Of a DNA stretch of 64,000 bases, positions 34,120 through 43,570 are shown piece by piece. Source of the DNA: JACVRW01 sp963850205 (GTDB lineage: Bacteria > Actinomycetota > Thermoleophilia > Solirubrobacterales > Thermoleophilaceae); NCBI GenBank assembly GCA_963850205.1, contig CAWKKJ010000014.1, forward strand, positions 62,001 through 126,000, read 5' to 3'. Position 1 is the stretch's first letter; each line of letters begins with the position of its first letter. Under the pieces are notes generated by a model. The model searched no databases. It worked only from the letters and a program-made list of their open reading frames with translations, and was not told the origin of the DNA. The position numbers were made by a program, and so were the translations under genes.

Positions 34120-35237
34120 GCCAGGACCTCGGCCCGCACCTCCGGCAGCGCCGCGGCCACCTGGTCCATCAGCGGCTGCGGGCCCGCGGTGATGCGCACC
34201 CAGCCGGGCAGCCCGAGCTCCACGCCGGAGCGGACCAGGATGCCGTGCCGCAGCAGGCCGCCGATCAGCGCCTCGTCGTCGGCGCCGTGGTGTACGAGCA
34301 GGAAGTTCCCCACCGAGGGCAACGGCTCCATCCCGGCGGCGGCCAGCGAGCCGGCCAGGCGGTCGCGAGCGGCGACGGTGGCTTCACGGCGCTCCGCCAC
34401 CTCCAGCGGGCGCCCGAGGCTGGCCAGCCCCGCGACGAGCGCGGGCCGGTTGAGGTTGAAGGGCTCCTGCACCGACTGCAGGTAGGGCACCAGCTCCGCC
34501 CCGGCCAGGGCGTAGCCCAGCCGCAGGCCGGCGAGCCCGAAGATCTTCGAGAAGGTGCGCAGCACGATCACGGGCCGCCCCGCCGCCACGTCGTCCTCCC
34601 GCCGCAGCCGCTCGGCCGGGTCGACGTAGTCGATGTAGGCCTCGTCGGCGGCCACCACGCAGTCCGGGGGCAGGGCGTCGAGAAACGTTGCCCAGTCGTC
34701 CGGGCCGATGAGCGATCCGGTGGGGTTGTTGGGGTCGCAGATCCAGACCAGCCGGGCGGCGGAGCGGCGGGCCGCGTCGGCGATGCGCTCGAGGTCGAGC
34801 CGCATCTCGGGGGAGGGCACGGGCTCCACCACGGCGCCGGCGGCCCGGGAGGCCTGCGCGTACAGGCCATAGGTCGGCCGCGGGATCACCACGCGGTCGC
34901 CGGGGGAGACGAAGGCGGAGGTGAGCGCGAGGATGAGCGTCTGGATGCCGTGCCCGGGGAGAATCTGGTCCGCCCCGGCCCCGATCTCCGCGGCGATCGC
35001 CTCCCGCAGCTCGAGGTAGGCGTGCTCGGGGTACTCCCAGATGTCGTCGAGGCCGTCCGCCACCGCGGCCTCCACGCCGGGAAGCGGGCCGAAGAGCCCC
35101 TCGTTCCAGTTGAGCTTGGCCACCTCGCCCAGCCCGAGCTCGGCTCGCAGCTCGTCCAGGCTGGGTCCCGGCACGTAGGGGCCCAGGTCCAGGAGCTGCG
35201 GCCGGATCAGGCGGCGCCAGTGGGAATTGACACTCAT
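34116..35237 (-). CDS. class I/II aminotransferase (HisC-like)
   Basis: A 373-aa PLP enzyme, fold type I. Family marks: LNWNEGLFGP at the N-terminus, PGHGIQTLILAL, PRPTYGLYAQASRAAG, VWICDPNNPTGSLIG, DEAYIDYVDP and the PLP lysine in RTFSKIFGLAGLRLGYALAG, then the Arg in GWVRITAG. Histidinol-phosphate aminotransferase is the closest type, but the partner is a ThDP enzyme rather than a his gene, so it may act on arginine or another amino acid. Start taken at ATG 35237; GTG 35249 would add four residues. Confidence 0.8.
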   Translation of the reverse strand: MSVNSHWRRLIRPQLLDLGPYVPGPSLDELRAELGLGEVAKLNWNEGLFGPLPGVEAAVADGLDDIWEYPEHAYLELREAIAAEIGAGADQILPGHGIQTLILALTSAFVSPGDRVVIPRPTYGLYAQASRAAGAVVEPVPSPEMRLDLERIADAARRSAARLVWICDPNNPTGSLIGPDDWATFLDALPPDCVVAADEAYIDYVDPAERLRREDDVAAGRPVIVLRTFSKIFGLAGLRLGYALAGAELVPYLQSVQEPFNLNRPALVAGLASLGRPLEVAERREATVAARDRLAGSLAAAGMEPLPSVGNFLLVHHGADDEALIGGLLRHGILVRSGVELGLPGWVRITAGPQPLMDQVAAALPEVRAEVLA

Positions 35238-35256
35238 CCGAGCTGCCACTTATAAC
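35227..35256 (+). promoter_or_regulatory. near-consensus sigma-A promoter for the amino-acid ABC genes
   Basis: TTGACA at 35227-35232, an 18-nt spacer and TATAAC at 35251-35256. Transcription would start near 35263, before GGAGGGAG and the TTG start at 35286. The element covers the first codons and start of the divergent aminotransferase, so the two promoters probably interfere. Confidence 0.75.
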
Positions 35257-35285
35257 TGACCGTCACGTCAACCGGAGGGAGACTC

Positions 35286-36147
35286 TTGGCGAGGTTGGGA
35301 CGGACATGGAAGGCCGCGTTGTGGCTTTTCGCCGTGATGCTGGCGGCGCTCGCGCTGGCGGCCTGCGGTGACGATGACGACGGAGGCGGAGGCGGAGGCG
35401 GGGGCGGCGGTGGTGGCGGCGACGCCGCGGCGGGCCTCGAGCTTCAGACCGAGGGCCAGCTGACGGTGGGTGCGGAGTTCCCGGTCAAGGGCTTCGTGGA
35501 GCTTCCGATCGACGACCCCAAGGGCTTCGAGGTCGATCTGGCGGCAGCGATCGCCAAGGAGCTCGGCGTGCCCAAGGTCCAGTGGAAGAACACGCCCTTC
35601 TCCGGGCCTGTTCTCGCCGGCCCCGAAGGACTTCGACATGGCCATCAACGAGGTGACCATCACGCCCGAGCGCTCCAAGGTCGTCGACTTCAGCGCGCCC
35701 TACTTCGACGCCAACCAGGGCTTCCTGATCAAGAAGGGCGGACCGGGGGAGGGGGTCACAGAGGTGGCCGGGATGAAGGACCTGCAGTTCGGGTTCCAGG
35801 CCACCACCACGGGCGGCGACTACATCACCGACACGATCAAGCCGAGCAAGCAGCCGCGTGAGTACAGCACGCTCGGGGCGGCCACCCAGGCGCTGGCCAA
35901 CGGCCAGATCGACGCCTTCGTGATGGATGCGCCGATCGGGGCCGAGATCGTCAAGGAGCGCGGCGACGAAGTCGCCATGACCGGGCAGTTCGAGACCAAC
36001 GAGCAGTACGGCGCCGTGTTCGAGAAGGGCAACCCCCTGCGGGCCAAGGTCAACGAGGCGATCAAGGCGCTGGAGGCCGACGGCACGATCAAGGAGCTCC
36101 AGGGCAAGTGGTTCCCGGGCACGGAGGACCTGCCCGCGTTGCAATAG
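35286..36147 (+). CDS. amino-acid ABC transporter substrate-binding lipoprotein, one frameshift
   Basis: A solute-binding protein (SBP_bac_3 family) of about 286 aa after correction. TTG start with GGAGGGAG upstream; signal and lipobox (MLAALALAACGDDDD), a polyglycine linker, then TEGQLTVGAEFPVKGFVELP and GFEVDLAAAIAKELG. The frame changes at about 35605, where one extra G in GGG (35604-35606) breaks it; it resumes as APKDFDMAINEVTITPERS and runs to IKELQGKWFPGTEDL. It would bind a polar amino acid outside the membrane and deliver it to the permease encoded next. Confidence 0.8.
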
Positions 36148-36156
36148 GCCTGACCG

Positions 36157-37043
36157 ATGGGAATGGGCTTCGAGACCCGCGTCGAGCCCGAGGGCCCCGG
36201 ATCCGCCTCCGGGGCCCTCGGCTCGAGCGGGCTCGGCCGGCGCCGCTCGAAGCGGCGCGACACGGTGATCTCGACGGTGAGCACCGTCGTCTTCTTCGTG
36301 CTCGTCGCGGTCCTGATCGCATTCTCGCCGGGCATCAACAAGGTCGTCGAGTCGTTCTTTACTCTCGCCGGCTTCCGAGGACAGCGTCGGGACGGTGTCG
36401 AGCGGCTTCTGGCTCAACGTCAAGCTGATGCTGGTGGCCGAGGCCATCGTGCTCGTCCTGGCCCTGGGCATCGCGGTCGATACGCAGCCTGCCGGGGCCG
36501 GTGATGGCGCCGCTGAGGCTCGTCGCCCTGGTCTACACGGACGTCTTCCGCGGGATCCCCCTGATCCTGGTGATCTTCATCGTGGGCCTGGGCCTCCCGG
36601 CGCTGCAGCTCGACTTCATCTCCGAGCAGTCGGTGTTCACCTACGGGGTGATCTCGCTGGTGCTGGTGTACTCCGCCTACGTCACCGAGGTCTACCGGGC
36701 CGGCATCGACTCCGTGCACGCGAGCCAGCTGGCCGGAGCACGCTCGCTGGGGCTCACGCAATGGCAGTCGATGCGCTTCGTGGTGCTGCCCCAGGCCGTC
36801 CGCCGGGTGATCCCGCCGCTGCTCAACGACTTCATCGGCCTGCAGAAGGACACCGCCCTCGTGGGTCTGCTCGGGCTGGTCGAGGTGGCCCGCGCGGCGG
36901 AGAACTACGCCTCCGAGACGTTCAACTTCACCGGCTACACGATGGCCGCGCTGCTGTTCATCGCGGTCACGATCCCGCTCGCACGGGTGACCGACTGGCT
37001 GATCGAGCGGGACCGGCGCCGGATGCGGGCCACGAGCGGATGA
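36157..37043 (+). CDS. amino-acid ABC transporter permease, two frameshifts
   Basis: An HisM/GlnP-type permease of about 295 aa after removing two extra bases. Pieces: a basic cytosolic tail and first helix (VISTVSTVVFFVLVAVLIAF), FWLNVKLMLVAEAIVLVLAL after a shift near 36373, and VYTDVFRGIPLILVIFIVGL after one near 36480. The ATPase-docking EAA loop region is intact (GARSLGLTQWQSMRFVVLPQ, AVRRVIPPLLNDFIGLQKDT). The start is uncertain, since strong stem-loops lie in the first 35 codons and GTG 36265 could be used instead. Confidence 0.75.
36184..36257 (+). other. two strong stem-loops between binding protein and permease
   Basis: A perfect 12-bp stem (36190-36201 with 36208-36219, loop TCCGCC) is extended by a further 6 bp across a one-base bulge; a second hairpin, CGCCGCT-CGA-AGCGGCG, covers 36241-36257. 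Such structures after a binding-protein gene commonly protect its mRNA and lower permease expression. They overlap the possible start of the permease. Confidence 0.5.
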
Positions 37044-37823
37044 GCACCTCCGCCCAGCCCCCCTCCATGCTGCGCCTGGAGGCGGTGCACAAGAGCTACG
37101 GCGACGTCGAGGTGCTGCGCGGGATCGACCTTGACGTGCCGCCGCACAAGGTGATCTGCCTGATCGGGGCGTCGGGCTGCGGCAAGTCGACCCTGCTGAA
37201 GTGCGCGAACCTGATCGAGCCGATCAGCGAGGGGCGGATTCTCTTCGAGGGCGAGGAGATCACGACCGAGGCGACCGACGATGACAGGGTGCGCCGCCAC
37301 ATCGGGATCGTCTTCCAGGCCTTCAATCTGTTCCCGCACATGACGGTGCTCGCGAACGTGACGCTGGCCCCGCGGCGGGTGCTCGGGGACGCCCCAGCGC
37401 GCGGCGGAGGAGCAGGCCAACGAGCTGCTGGCCCGCTTCGGCCTGGCCGACAAGGCCGGCGAGTACCCCGACCGTCTCTCGGGCGGCCAGCAGCAGCGCG
37501 CGGCCATCGTGCGGGCGCTGGCCATGCAGCCGCGCATCATGCTCCTGGACGAGGTGACCAGCGCGCTCGACCCCGAGCTGGTGGGCGAGGTGCTCACCGT
37601 GATCCGCGAGCTGGCCGAGTCGGGCATGACCATGGTGATCTCGACCCACGAGATGGGCTTCGCCCGCCAGATCGCCGACCGCGTCTGCTTCATGTACGAA
37701 GGCGTGATCCTGGAGCAGGGCCCGCCGGACACGATCTTCCGGACTCCGCGTGAGGAGCGGACGGCGGGTTTTCTCAAGCGCGTGATCGAGGCGGGGCGGG
37801 CGGCGGACCTCGAGGCCGAGTAG
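37040..37823 (+). CDS. amino-acid ABC transporter ATPase, one frameshift
   Basis: A GlnQ-type ATPase of about 260 aa after correction. Walker A GASGCGKSTLLKCANLIEP, Q-loop GIVFQAFNLFPHMTVLANV, signature LSGGQQQRAAIVRALAM, Walker B IMLLDEVTSALDPELVGEV and H-loop ISTHEMGFARQIADRV are all present. The frame breaks at 37385-37388, where GGGG should be GGG. The ATG overlaps the permease stop (ATGA). With the two genes upstream it forms a complete polar amino-acid importer. Confidence 0.85.
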
Positions 37824-37870
37824 CGGTACACTGCGGCCGCTTTTCTTGCAACCACTGGGAGGCTGGTTTG

Positions 37871-40501
37871 ATGCGGAGTCGGATGCGGCGGTTGATGGCA
37901 GTCCTGCTGATGGGGCTGGCGATTCCTCTGGTGGGCGCCTCTACGGCGCAGGCGGAGATCGCGCCGCCCTGGTGCGGCACACCGGAGACCGACGCCGCCG
38001 AGAACCTGCCCGACGGCACCGATCCGGCCGATCCGGCCGGGAGCTTCCCGCACATCCCCTACTACGCCATCGGCTGCACGCTGGAGGCGATCGAGGCCGA
38101 GAGCGACGGTCGCATGACGCTCGAGGTGGTCGAGGACCAGTCGGCCGGCGGCAGGGACATGTACGCCGTCACGATCAACGCCCTCGACACCCGGGCCCAG
38201 CAGCGCTCGTACGCCCGCCTGGAGCGCCTGGCGGGGCTCGCCTGGCGCAATCCTAGGCGCGCGCAGCAGCTGATCGAACGCCGCGACGCGAAGGTGCCGC
38301 TCTTCATCCAGGGCGGGATCCACGGCAACGAGTACGAGGGAGTGGACGCGTCGATGCGGTTCATCGAGCGGCTGGCCACCACCCCGTACGGAACCGACCC
38401 CCTCGTCGACGACGTCCTCGACCACGCGGTCGTCGTCTACAACCCGATTCAGAACCCGGATGGCAGGGTCGCCGGGACGCGCACCAACGGCAACGGCTTC
38501 GACCTCAACCGCGACTACATCACCCAGTCGCAGCCCGAGGCCCAGCACTCGGTGAGCCTGATCCGGCGCCTGCCCTTCGCGCAGGTGCTCGACCAGCACG
38601 GCTACGTGACGCCCACGCTGGTTGAGGGTACGACCGTGCCCCACAACCCTGGCATCGAGTACGACATCTGGACGAAGTGGAACCAGCCCCGCCTGGACGC
38701 CAACCAGGCGGGCCTTGCGAGCGAGGGCTTCGGTATCAGCCGGCCGATCAACAACATCCTCGACGAGTGGATCCCCGAGGACGAGACTCTGCCCCAGGGC
38801 TGGGATGACTGGGGCCCCTTCTACACCGGCCAGTACGGCCAGCTGCGCGGTCTGGATGCCCAGACGATCGAGATGTGCAACCGGTCGGACGCCCGCTGTG
38901 GGATCAACGGCGTGCCGCCGCGCGCGATAGGGCGCGCGGGCGCACTGCGCTCGCAGGAGCTGGTCGTGTTCTCCTCGGTCGAGTTCGCCATCGAGAACCG
39001 CCGCGAGCTGATGTACGACCAGTTCGAGATCTATCGCCGCGGGGTCGACGACGCGGCGCGGATACGGCTGACCTCGATTCCGCCTGCGGTGATCGGCACC
39101 CCCGCGGACCACGACTACATGACCGACTACCCGCGGGCGCACGTGATCCCGGTTGGGAACGGGCAGCGCAGCGACGCGGAGGCCAAGCGGCTGGTCGACT
39201 TCCTGCTGGACAACGACATCGAGGTCAGCCGGCTGCGGCGGGACTACCGCCTCGGCGGGCAGGTCTTCGGCGAGGGCTCGTACGTCGTGCGCACCAGCCA
39301 GGCCCTGCGCGCCCTGGCCAACACCATGCTCGACGTGGGCGACGACATCTCGGACCGCGTCACCGAGCTGTACGCGCCGCCGGGCTCGTGGAGCAACGGC
39401 TTCCTGTGGGGCGCCGACGTGGTGACCATCGGCAGGGGCCGGCCCTTCACGCCGGCGACCACGCCGATCACCGAGACGGACCCCGTCGAGGGCGGTGTGC
39501 GGCCCGGCAACTCCGACTGGTACGCGCTCGAGGTCGACTCCAGGACCGCGGTAACGACGATCAACGAGCTCGTCGGCGCGGGCGTTGTGACCCGGCTGGC
39601 CACGGAGCAGTTCGAGACCAGGCAGGGCGACATGCCCGCCGGCAGCGTGCTGTTCCGATCCACCGCCAGGGCCCAGCTGCGCGCCGCAGGGCGTGAGGCC
39701 GGGCTGTGGTTCGAGCCCGTGCAGGGTCTCCTGCCCGACCGTGAGCCGATCGAGCGCGTCCCGCGGGTCGCCTGCCTGTGCTCGGCCTACGAGAACTGGG
39801 CGCTGGAGGCGCGGCTCGGATTCGAGGCCGACCGCTGGACCAACGCCACGATCAACTCGGCCGCGGCCGATCCGCTGGCCGGCTACGACGTGATCTACAA
39901 CACCACCGAGGGCTATCCCGAGGACACGCCCGCGAACGCGACGGTGCGCGCCCGCTACGCGGCCTTCTTCGCGGCCGGCGGCGGCTACGTCGGGGCTCGC
40001 ATCAGCGGTGCGGAGTTCCTCGTGGACCAGGGTGGCGCGCAGGTCAGCGGGCTCGAAGCCCAGTCGCAGGGCAGGCGCTCCACCCTGGGCAAGGCCACCG
40101 AGCGGGCGGAGGACCTGCTCGAGTCGTTCGGCCGCGCCACTCCGGCGTTCCAGGAGGACGTGAGCGGGATCGTCTACTGGGACAACGAGGGCCGCGACAG
40201 CAGCCCGATCACCGGTGTCTATCCGGGTCGCGACACCGCGCTGGTGGAGGACCCGGTGTGGTTCACCGAGGTCCCCGCCGACATGACGGTGGACGGCCGC
40301 CTGCCGGCGTCCGGCTTCCTGGCCTCCGGCCACTGGCCGAGCCCGGATCCGACGGCCGGCGGCTCGCCGATCATCGTCCACGGGCCCAACGAGACGGGCA
40401 CGGCCCGGATCACGCTGTTCGGGATCGACCCGCTGTTCAGGGCGCATCCCGAGCGGAGCTTCCCGGCGGTGTCCGAGGGCCTGTACTGGGGCGACCGCTA
40501 A
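37871..40501 (+). CDS. large secreted M14 (zinc carboxypeptidase) family protein
   Basis: An 876-aa exported protein. Signal peptide RLMAVLLMGLAIPLVGASTA ends near AQA-E. The M14 zinc site is in GGIHGNEYEGVDA (His and Glu about residue 150), with NPDGR and DLNRDY typical of substrate binding and DQHGYV giving a third His. The C-terminal 450 residues contain long regions I cannot assign, including an AYENWALEARLGFEADRW segment and DVIYNTTEGYPED. It may hydrolyse peptides or cell-wall material outside the cell. TACACT at 37827-37832 is a probable -10; GGGAGG precedes the ATG. Confidence 0.75.
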   Translation: MRSRMRRLMAVLLMGLAIPLVGASTAQAEIAPPWCGTPETDAAENLPDGTDPADPAGSFPHIPYYAIGCTLEAIEAESDGRMTLEVVEDQSAGGRDMYAVTINALDTRAQQRSYARLERLAGLAWRNPRRAQQLIERRDAKVPLFIQGGIHGNEYEGVDASMRFIERLATTPYGTDPLVDDVLDHAVVVYNPIQNPDGRVAGTRTNGNGFDLNRDYITQSQPEAQHSVSLIRRLPFAQVLDQHGYVTPTLVEGTTVPHNPGIEYDIWTKWNQPRLDANQAGLASEGFGISRPINNILDEWIPEDETLPQGWDDWGPFYTGQYGQLRGLDAQTIEMCNRSDARCGINGVPPRAIGRAGALRSQELVVFSSVEFAIENRRELMYDQFEIYRRGVDDAARIRLTSIPPAVIGTPADHDYMTDYPRAHVIPVGNGQRSDAEAKRLVDFLLDNDIEVSRLRRDYRLGGQVFGEGSYVVRTSQALRALANTMLDVGDDISDRVTELYAPPGSWSNGFLWGADVVTIGRGRPFTPATTPITETDPVEGGVRPGNSDWYALEVDSRTAVTTINELVGAGVVTRLATEQFETRQGDMPAGSVLFRSTARAQLRAAGREAGLWFEPVQGLLPDREPIERVPRVACLCSAYENWALEARLGFEADRWTNATINSAAADPLAGYDVIYNTTEGYPEDTPANATVRARYAAFFAAGGGYVGARISGAEFLVDQGGAQVSGLEAQSQGRRSTLGKATERAEDLLESFGRATPAFQEDVSGIVYWDNEGRDSSPITGVYPGRDTALVEDPVWFTEVPADMTVDGRLPASGFLASGHWPSPDPTAGGSPIIVHGPNETGTARITLFGIDPLFRAHPERSFPAVSEGLYWGDR

Positions 40502-40514
40502 GCCCCAGGGTCGC

Positions 40515-41438
40515 GTGAGCGAGATTGGGATCGGCCTGGCCGCCCTCGGGCGGCCGGGCTATCTCAACCTCGGCCACGGCGACGACCTGGGCGCCGACAA
40601 GTCGATCGAGGCGCTGGAGCGGAGGACCCACGAGGTGCTGGACGCCGCCTGGGCCGCCGGGGTGCGCTACTACGACGCGGCGCGATCCTACGGGCGGGCC
40701 GAAGAGTTCCTCGGCTCCTGGTTGCGCAACCGGGCGATCGAGCCGGGGTCGGTCTTCGTGGCCTCGAAGTGGGGCTACACCTACACCGCGGACTGGGAGG
40801 TGGATGCCGATCCGCCCGAGGTGAAGGACCTGTCGCTGGACCAGCTCGTGCGCCAGCTGGGCGAGACGCGAGAGCGGCTGGGGGACTGGCTCGACCTGTA
40901 CCAGATCCACTCCGCGACCCTGTCCAGCGGCGTGCTCGACGACGAGGCGGTCATGGGCAAGCTGGCCGAGCTGCGCCGCGAGGGACTCGAGGTCGGGCTC
41001 TCGGTCAGCGGGGAGGAGCAGGCGGACACCATCGACCGAGCCGTCGAGCTCGGGGCCTTCGACGCCGTGCAGGCCACCTGCAACCTGCTGGAGCGCTCCG
41101 CCGGGCCGGCATTGGAGCGGGCCCACGGCGCGGGCATGCGGGTGATCGTCAAGGAGGCGCTGGCCAACGGGCGGCTGACGCCGCGAGGCGGCGTGGCGCA
41201 GCTGGATGCGGCTGCGCGAAGGGCGGGCTCGACCTCCGACGCCGTGGCGCTCGCCTGGCTGCTCCACCGGCGGTGGGTGGACGTAGTCCTCAGCGGGGCG
41301 GCCACGGCCGAGCATCTGAAGAGCAACCTGGCGGCGGCGGCGATCGAGTGGACGTCCGAGCTGGAGGAAGAGCTCGCCGGGCTGGCCGAGGCGAGTGAGC
41401 CCTATTGGGCGACTCGCTCCAGGCTCAACTGGACCTAG
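40515..41438 (+). CDS. aldo/keto reductase
   Basis: A 307-aa NADPH-dependent TIM-barrel oxidoreductase. The catalytic tetrad is visible: Asp and Tyr in RYYDAARSYGRAEEFLG, Lys in VASKWGYTY and His in YQIHSATLSS. The cofactor region is SGAATAEHLKSNLAA. GTG start 14 nt after the carboxypeptidase stop, with no clear ribosome site. The substrate is unknown. Confidence 0.85.
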   Translation: MSEIGIGLAALGRPGYLNLGHGDDLGADKSIEALERRTHEVLDAAWAAGVRYYDAARSYGRAEEFLGSWLRNRAIEPGSVFVASKWGYTYTADWEVDADPPEVKDLSLDQLVRQLGETRERLGDWLDLYQIHSATLSSGVLDDEAVMGKLAELRREGLEVGLSVSGEEQADTIDRAVELGAFDAVQATCNLLERSAGPALERAHGAGMRVIVKEALANGRLTPRGGVAQLDAAARRAGSTSDAVALAWLLHRRWVDVVLSGAATAEHLKSNLAAAAIEWTSELEEELAGLAEASEPYWATRSRLNWT

Positions 41439-41501
41439 CTCTTGCGCAATCCACCGCGGTTCCCGGGGGGCGAAACCCAACTCCCGCGGGCTCAACCCGG
41501 C

Positions 41502-42704
41502 ATGGAGGCGCTGGACGACCTGGCCGCGGCGCTGCGCGAGCGCCTGATCGAGCGTGCCCGCTCGGGCGAGGGCGGGCGGGCGCTGGAGTCCGAGGTGCAG
41601 GCGCTGGTGGAGGCCGAGGCGGGGCCGCTGCCCGAGGCCGACCGCGAGGCGTTGTGCGAGCGCGTGGTGCTGCTGGCCCGTGGGCTGGGCCCGCTGGAGC
41701 CGCTGCTGTCCGACCCGTCGGTGGACGAGGTCATGGTCAACGGCCCGGAGTCGGTGTACGTCGAGCGGGGCGGACAGCTCGAGCGGACCGCCGTGAGCTT
41801 CGGCGGAGAGACGGAGCTGCTGCACGCGATCGAGCGGATCCTCTCCCCGCTGGGCCGGCGGGTGGACGAGGCCTCCCCGCTGTGCGACGCGCGGCTTCCG
41901 GACGGCTCGCGCGTGCATGCGGTCATCCCGCCGTTGTCGCTCACCGGCCCCTGCCTCACCATCCGCCGCTTCCGCCGCGAGGGCTTCGGGCTGCGGGACC
42001 TCGTGGCCCGCGGCACGCTCGTGCCCGAGCTGGCGGAATTCCTGGCCCTGTGCGTGACGGCCAAGGCGGCCGTGCTGGTCAGCGGCGGCACCGGGTCGGG
42101 CAAGACCACCACGCTGAACGCGCTCTCGGGGGCGATTCCGGGCGAGGAGCGCATCGTCACGATCGAGGACGCCGCCGAGCTGCGTCTGCGGCAGCGTCAC
42201 GTGGTCCGGCTGGAGGCGAGGCCACCCGGCCTGGACGGCCGCGGCGAGGTGACGATCCGCACGCTGGTGCGCAACGCCCTGCGCATGCGGCCTGATCGGA
42301 TCGTGGTCGGCGAGGTGCGCGGGCCGGAGGCTCTCGACATGCTGCAAGCGCTCAACACCGGCCACGACGGGTCCCTGACCACCGTGCACGCCAACTCGCC
42401 GGAGGACGCCCTGCGCCGCGTCGAGACGCTGGCGCTGATGGCGGGGGTGGGGCTCCCGCACGCCGCGGTCCGCGATCAGGTGGCGAGCGCGCTCGACGTG
42501 GTGGTCCACCAAGCCCGGCAGGCCGGAGGGGCGCGGGTGGTGGAGAGCGTCACCGAGGTGGTGCGGGCCGCCGGCGGCACGGGCACCCGCGAGCTGTACC
42601 GCCGGGGTGGCGGCCTGCGCGCGCCGGCCGCCGGTCCGCTGGCGGCGCGGCTGGAGACGCTCCGGGGAGGCGGCGCCCGGGTGCAGGCGGCGAGGCCCGC
42701 ATGA
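41502..42704 (+). CDS. tadA: Tad/Flp pilus secretion ATPase (TadA/CpaF)
   Basis: A 400-aa type II/IV secretion ATPase. The N-terminal domain has LEPLLSDPSVDEVMVNGPES; Walker A is SGGTGSGKTTTLNALSG (about residue 190), the Asp box ERIVTIEDAAELRL, Walker B RPDRIVVGEVRGPEALDML and the His box TGHDGSLTTVHANSPEDALRR. It powers Flp-type pilus assembly or secretion. Start taken at ATG 41502; a TTG at 41442 would add 20 residues. Its stop overlaps tadB (ATGA). Confidence 0.85.
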   Translation: MEALDDLAAALRERLIERARSGEGGRALESEVQALVEAEAGPLPEADREALCERVVLLARGLGPLEPLLSDPSVDEVMVNGPESVYVERGGQLERTAVSFGGETELLHAIERILSPLGRRVDEASPLCDARLPDGSRVHAVIPPLSLTGPCLTIRRFRREGFGLRDLVARGTLVPELAEFLALCVTAKAAVLVSGGTGSGKTTTLNALSGAIPGEERIVTIEDAAELRLRQRHVVRLEARPPGLDGRGEVTIRTLVRNALRMRPDRIVVGEVRGPEALDMLQALNTGHDGSLTTVHANSPEDALRRVETLALMAGVGLPHAAVRDQVASALDVVVHQARQAGGARVVESVTEVVRAAGGTGTRELYRRGGGLRAPAAGPLAARLETLRGGGARVQAARPA

Positions 42705-43570
42705 GCGCCGCGATCGTCCTGGCCTTCGTTGCCGCCGCAGCGGCCGCGGTGGCCTGCGCCGAGGTGCTCGGCCGGATCGCGGGCGGGGCGGCGGCCCGCG
42801 CGCCGGCGATCGCCCGCTCCGCGGGCGGCCTCGCGGACTCGCTGGTGCGCGTGGGCCGCGAGGGGCGTGACCCGGGCGCCGTCGAGCGGCGCCGGCTGCT
42901 GCTCGCGGGGGCGGTGGCGGCGTTCCTGGCCGGGCTCAGCCTGGCCGGCCCGCTCGCGGGGGTGGCCCTCGGCGCGGCCGGACCGTGGTTGGTGGCACGA
43001 GTGCTGCGGGCGCGCCGAGATCGCTACCGCCGCGCGGTCGAGGCGGGCGCGCCGCAGATCGCGGTGGCCATCGCCGACGCCATGGCCGGCGGGCATTCGC
43101 TGCGCACCGCGGTGGAGGAGGCGGCGCGCTCACTCGGAGACGGCGCTGCCGGTCATGAGCTGCGCCGGGCCGCGTCCGAGCTCGCCGCCGGAGCCTCGAC
43201 CGACAACGCGCTGGAGGCGATGCGCGCGCGGGTGGGCTCGCCCCGGCTGGACGTGGTGGTCGCCGCCTGCCTGCTCCAGCGCAGCGCCGGCGGTGACCTC
43301 GCCCGCCTGCTCCGCGACTGCGCCCGCACCATGGAGGAGGAGGCCCGGCTCGAGGGTGAGGTTCGCGCCGCGACCGCCCAGGCCCGCTTCACCGGGCTGC
43401 TCGTGGCGCTCCTGCCGCTGGGCGGGGCGCTGATGGCCGAGCTGGCCAGTCCAGGATGGTTCGCCGGGCTGTGGAGCTCGTTTCTCACCGCCTGGCTGGT
43501 CGGGATCGCGGTGATCCTGCAGCTGGTGGCCGCGGTTCTGATGCGGCGGCTGGGAAGGGTGCGCTGGTGA
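42701..43570 (+). CDS. tadB: Tad pilus membrane protein TadB-like
   Basis: A 289-aa inner-membrane protein of the T2SSF family. Membrane helices near the N-terminus (VLAFVAAAAAAVACAE), LLLAGAVAAFLAGLSLAGPL, and two at the C-terminus surround a cytosolic domain with QIAVAIADAMAGGHSLRTAV, the characteristic T2SSF core, and ARFTGLLVALLPLGGALMAE. It would anchor the ATPase to the pilus platform. Overlaps tadA and tadC by four nt each. Confidence 0.8.
   Translation: MSAAIVLAFVAAAAAAVACAEVLGRIAGGAAARAPAIARSAGGLADSLVRVGREGRDPGAVERRRLLLAGAVAAFLAGLSLAGPLAGVALGAAGPWLVARVLRARRDRYRRAVEAGAPQIAVAIADAMAGGHSLRTAVEEAARSLGDGAAGHELRRAASELAAGASTDNALEAMRARVGSPRLDVVVAACLLQRSAGGDLARLLRDCARTMEEEARLEGEVRAATAQARFTGLLVALLPLGGALMAELASPGWFAGLWSSFLTAWLVGIAVILQLVAAVLMRRLGRVRW

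Noticed and set aside
35390..35430. GGC/GGA repeat as an unstable or regulatory repeat
   Set aside because: It encodes the polyglycine linker after the lipobox, common in binding lipoproteins.
36935..40447. Very long minus-strand open frame opposite the carboxypeptidase
   Set aside because: It spans three recognised plus-strand genes, has no family motifs and is the usual antisense open frame of GC-rich DNA.
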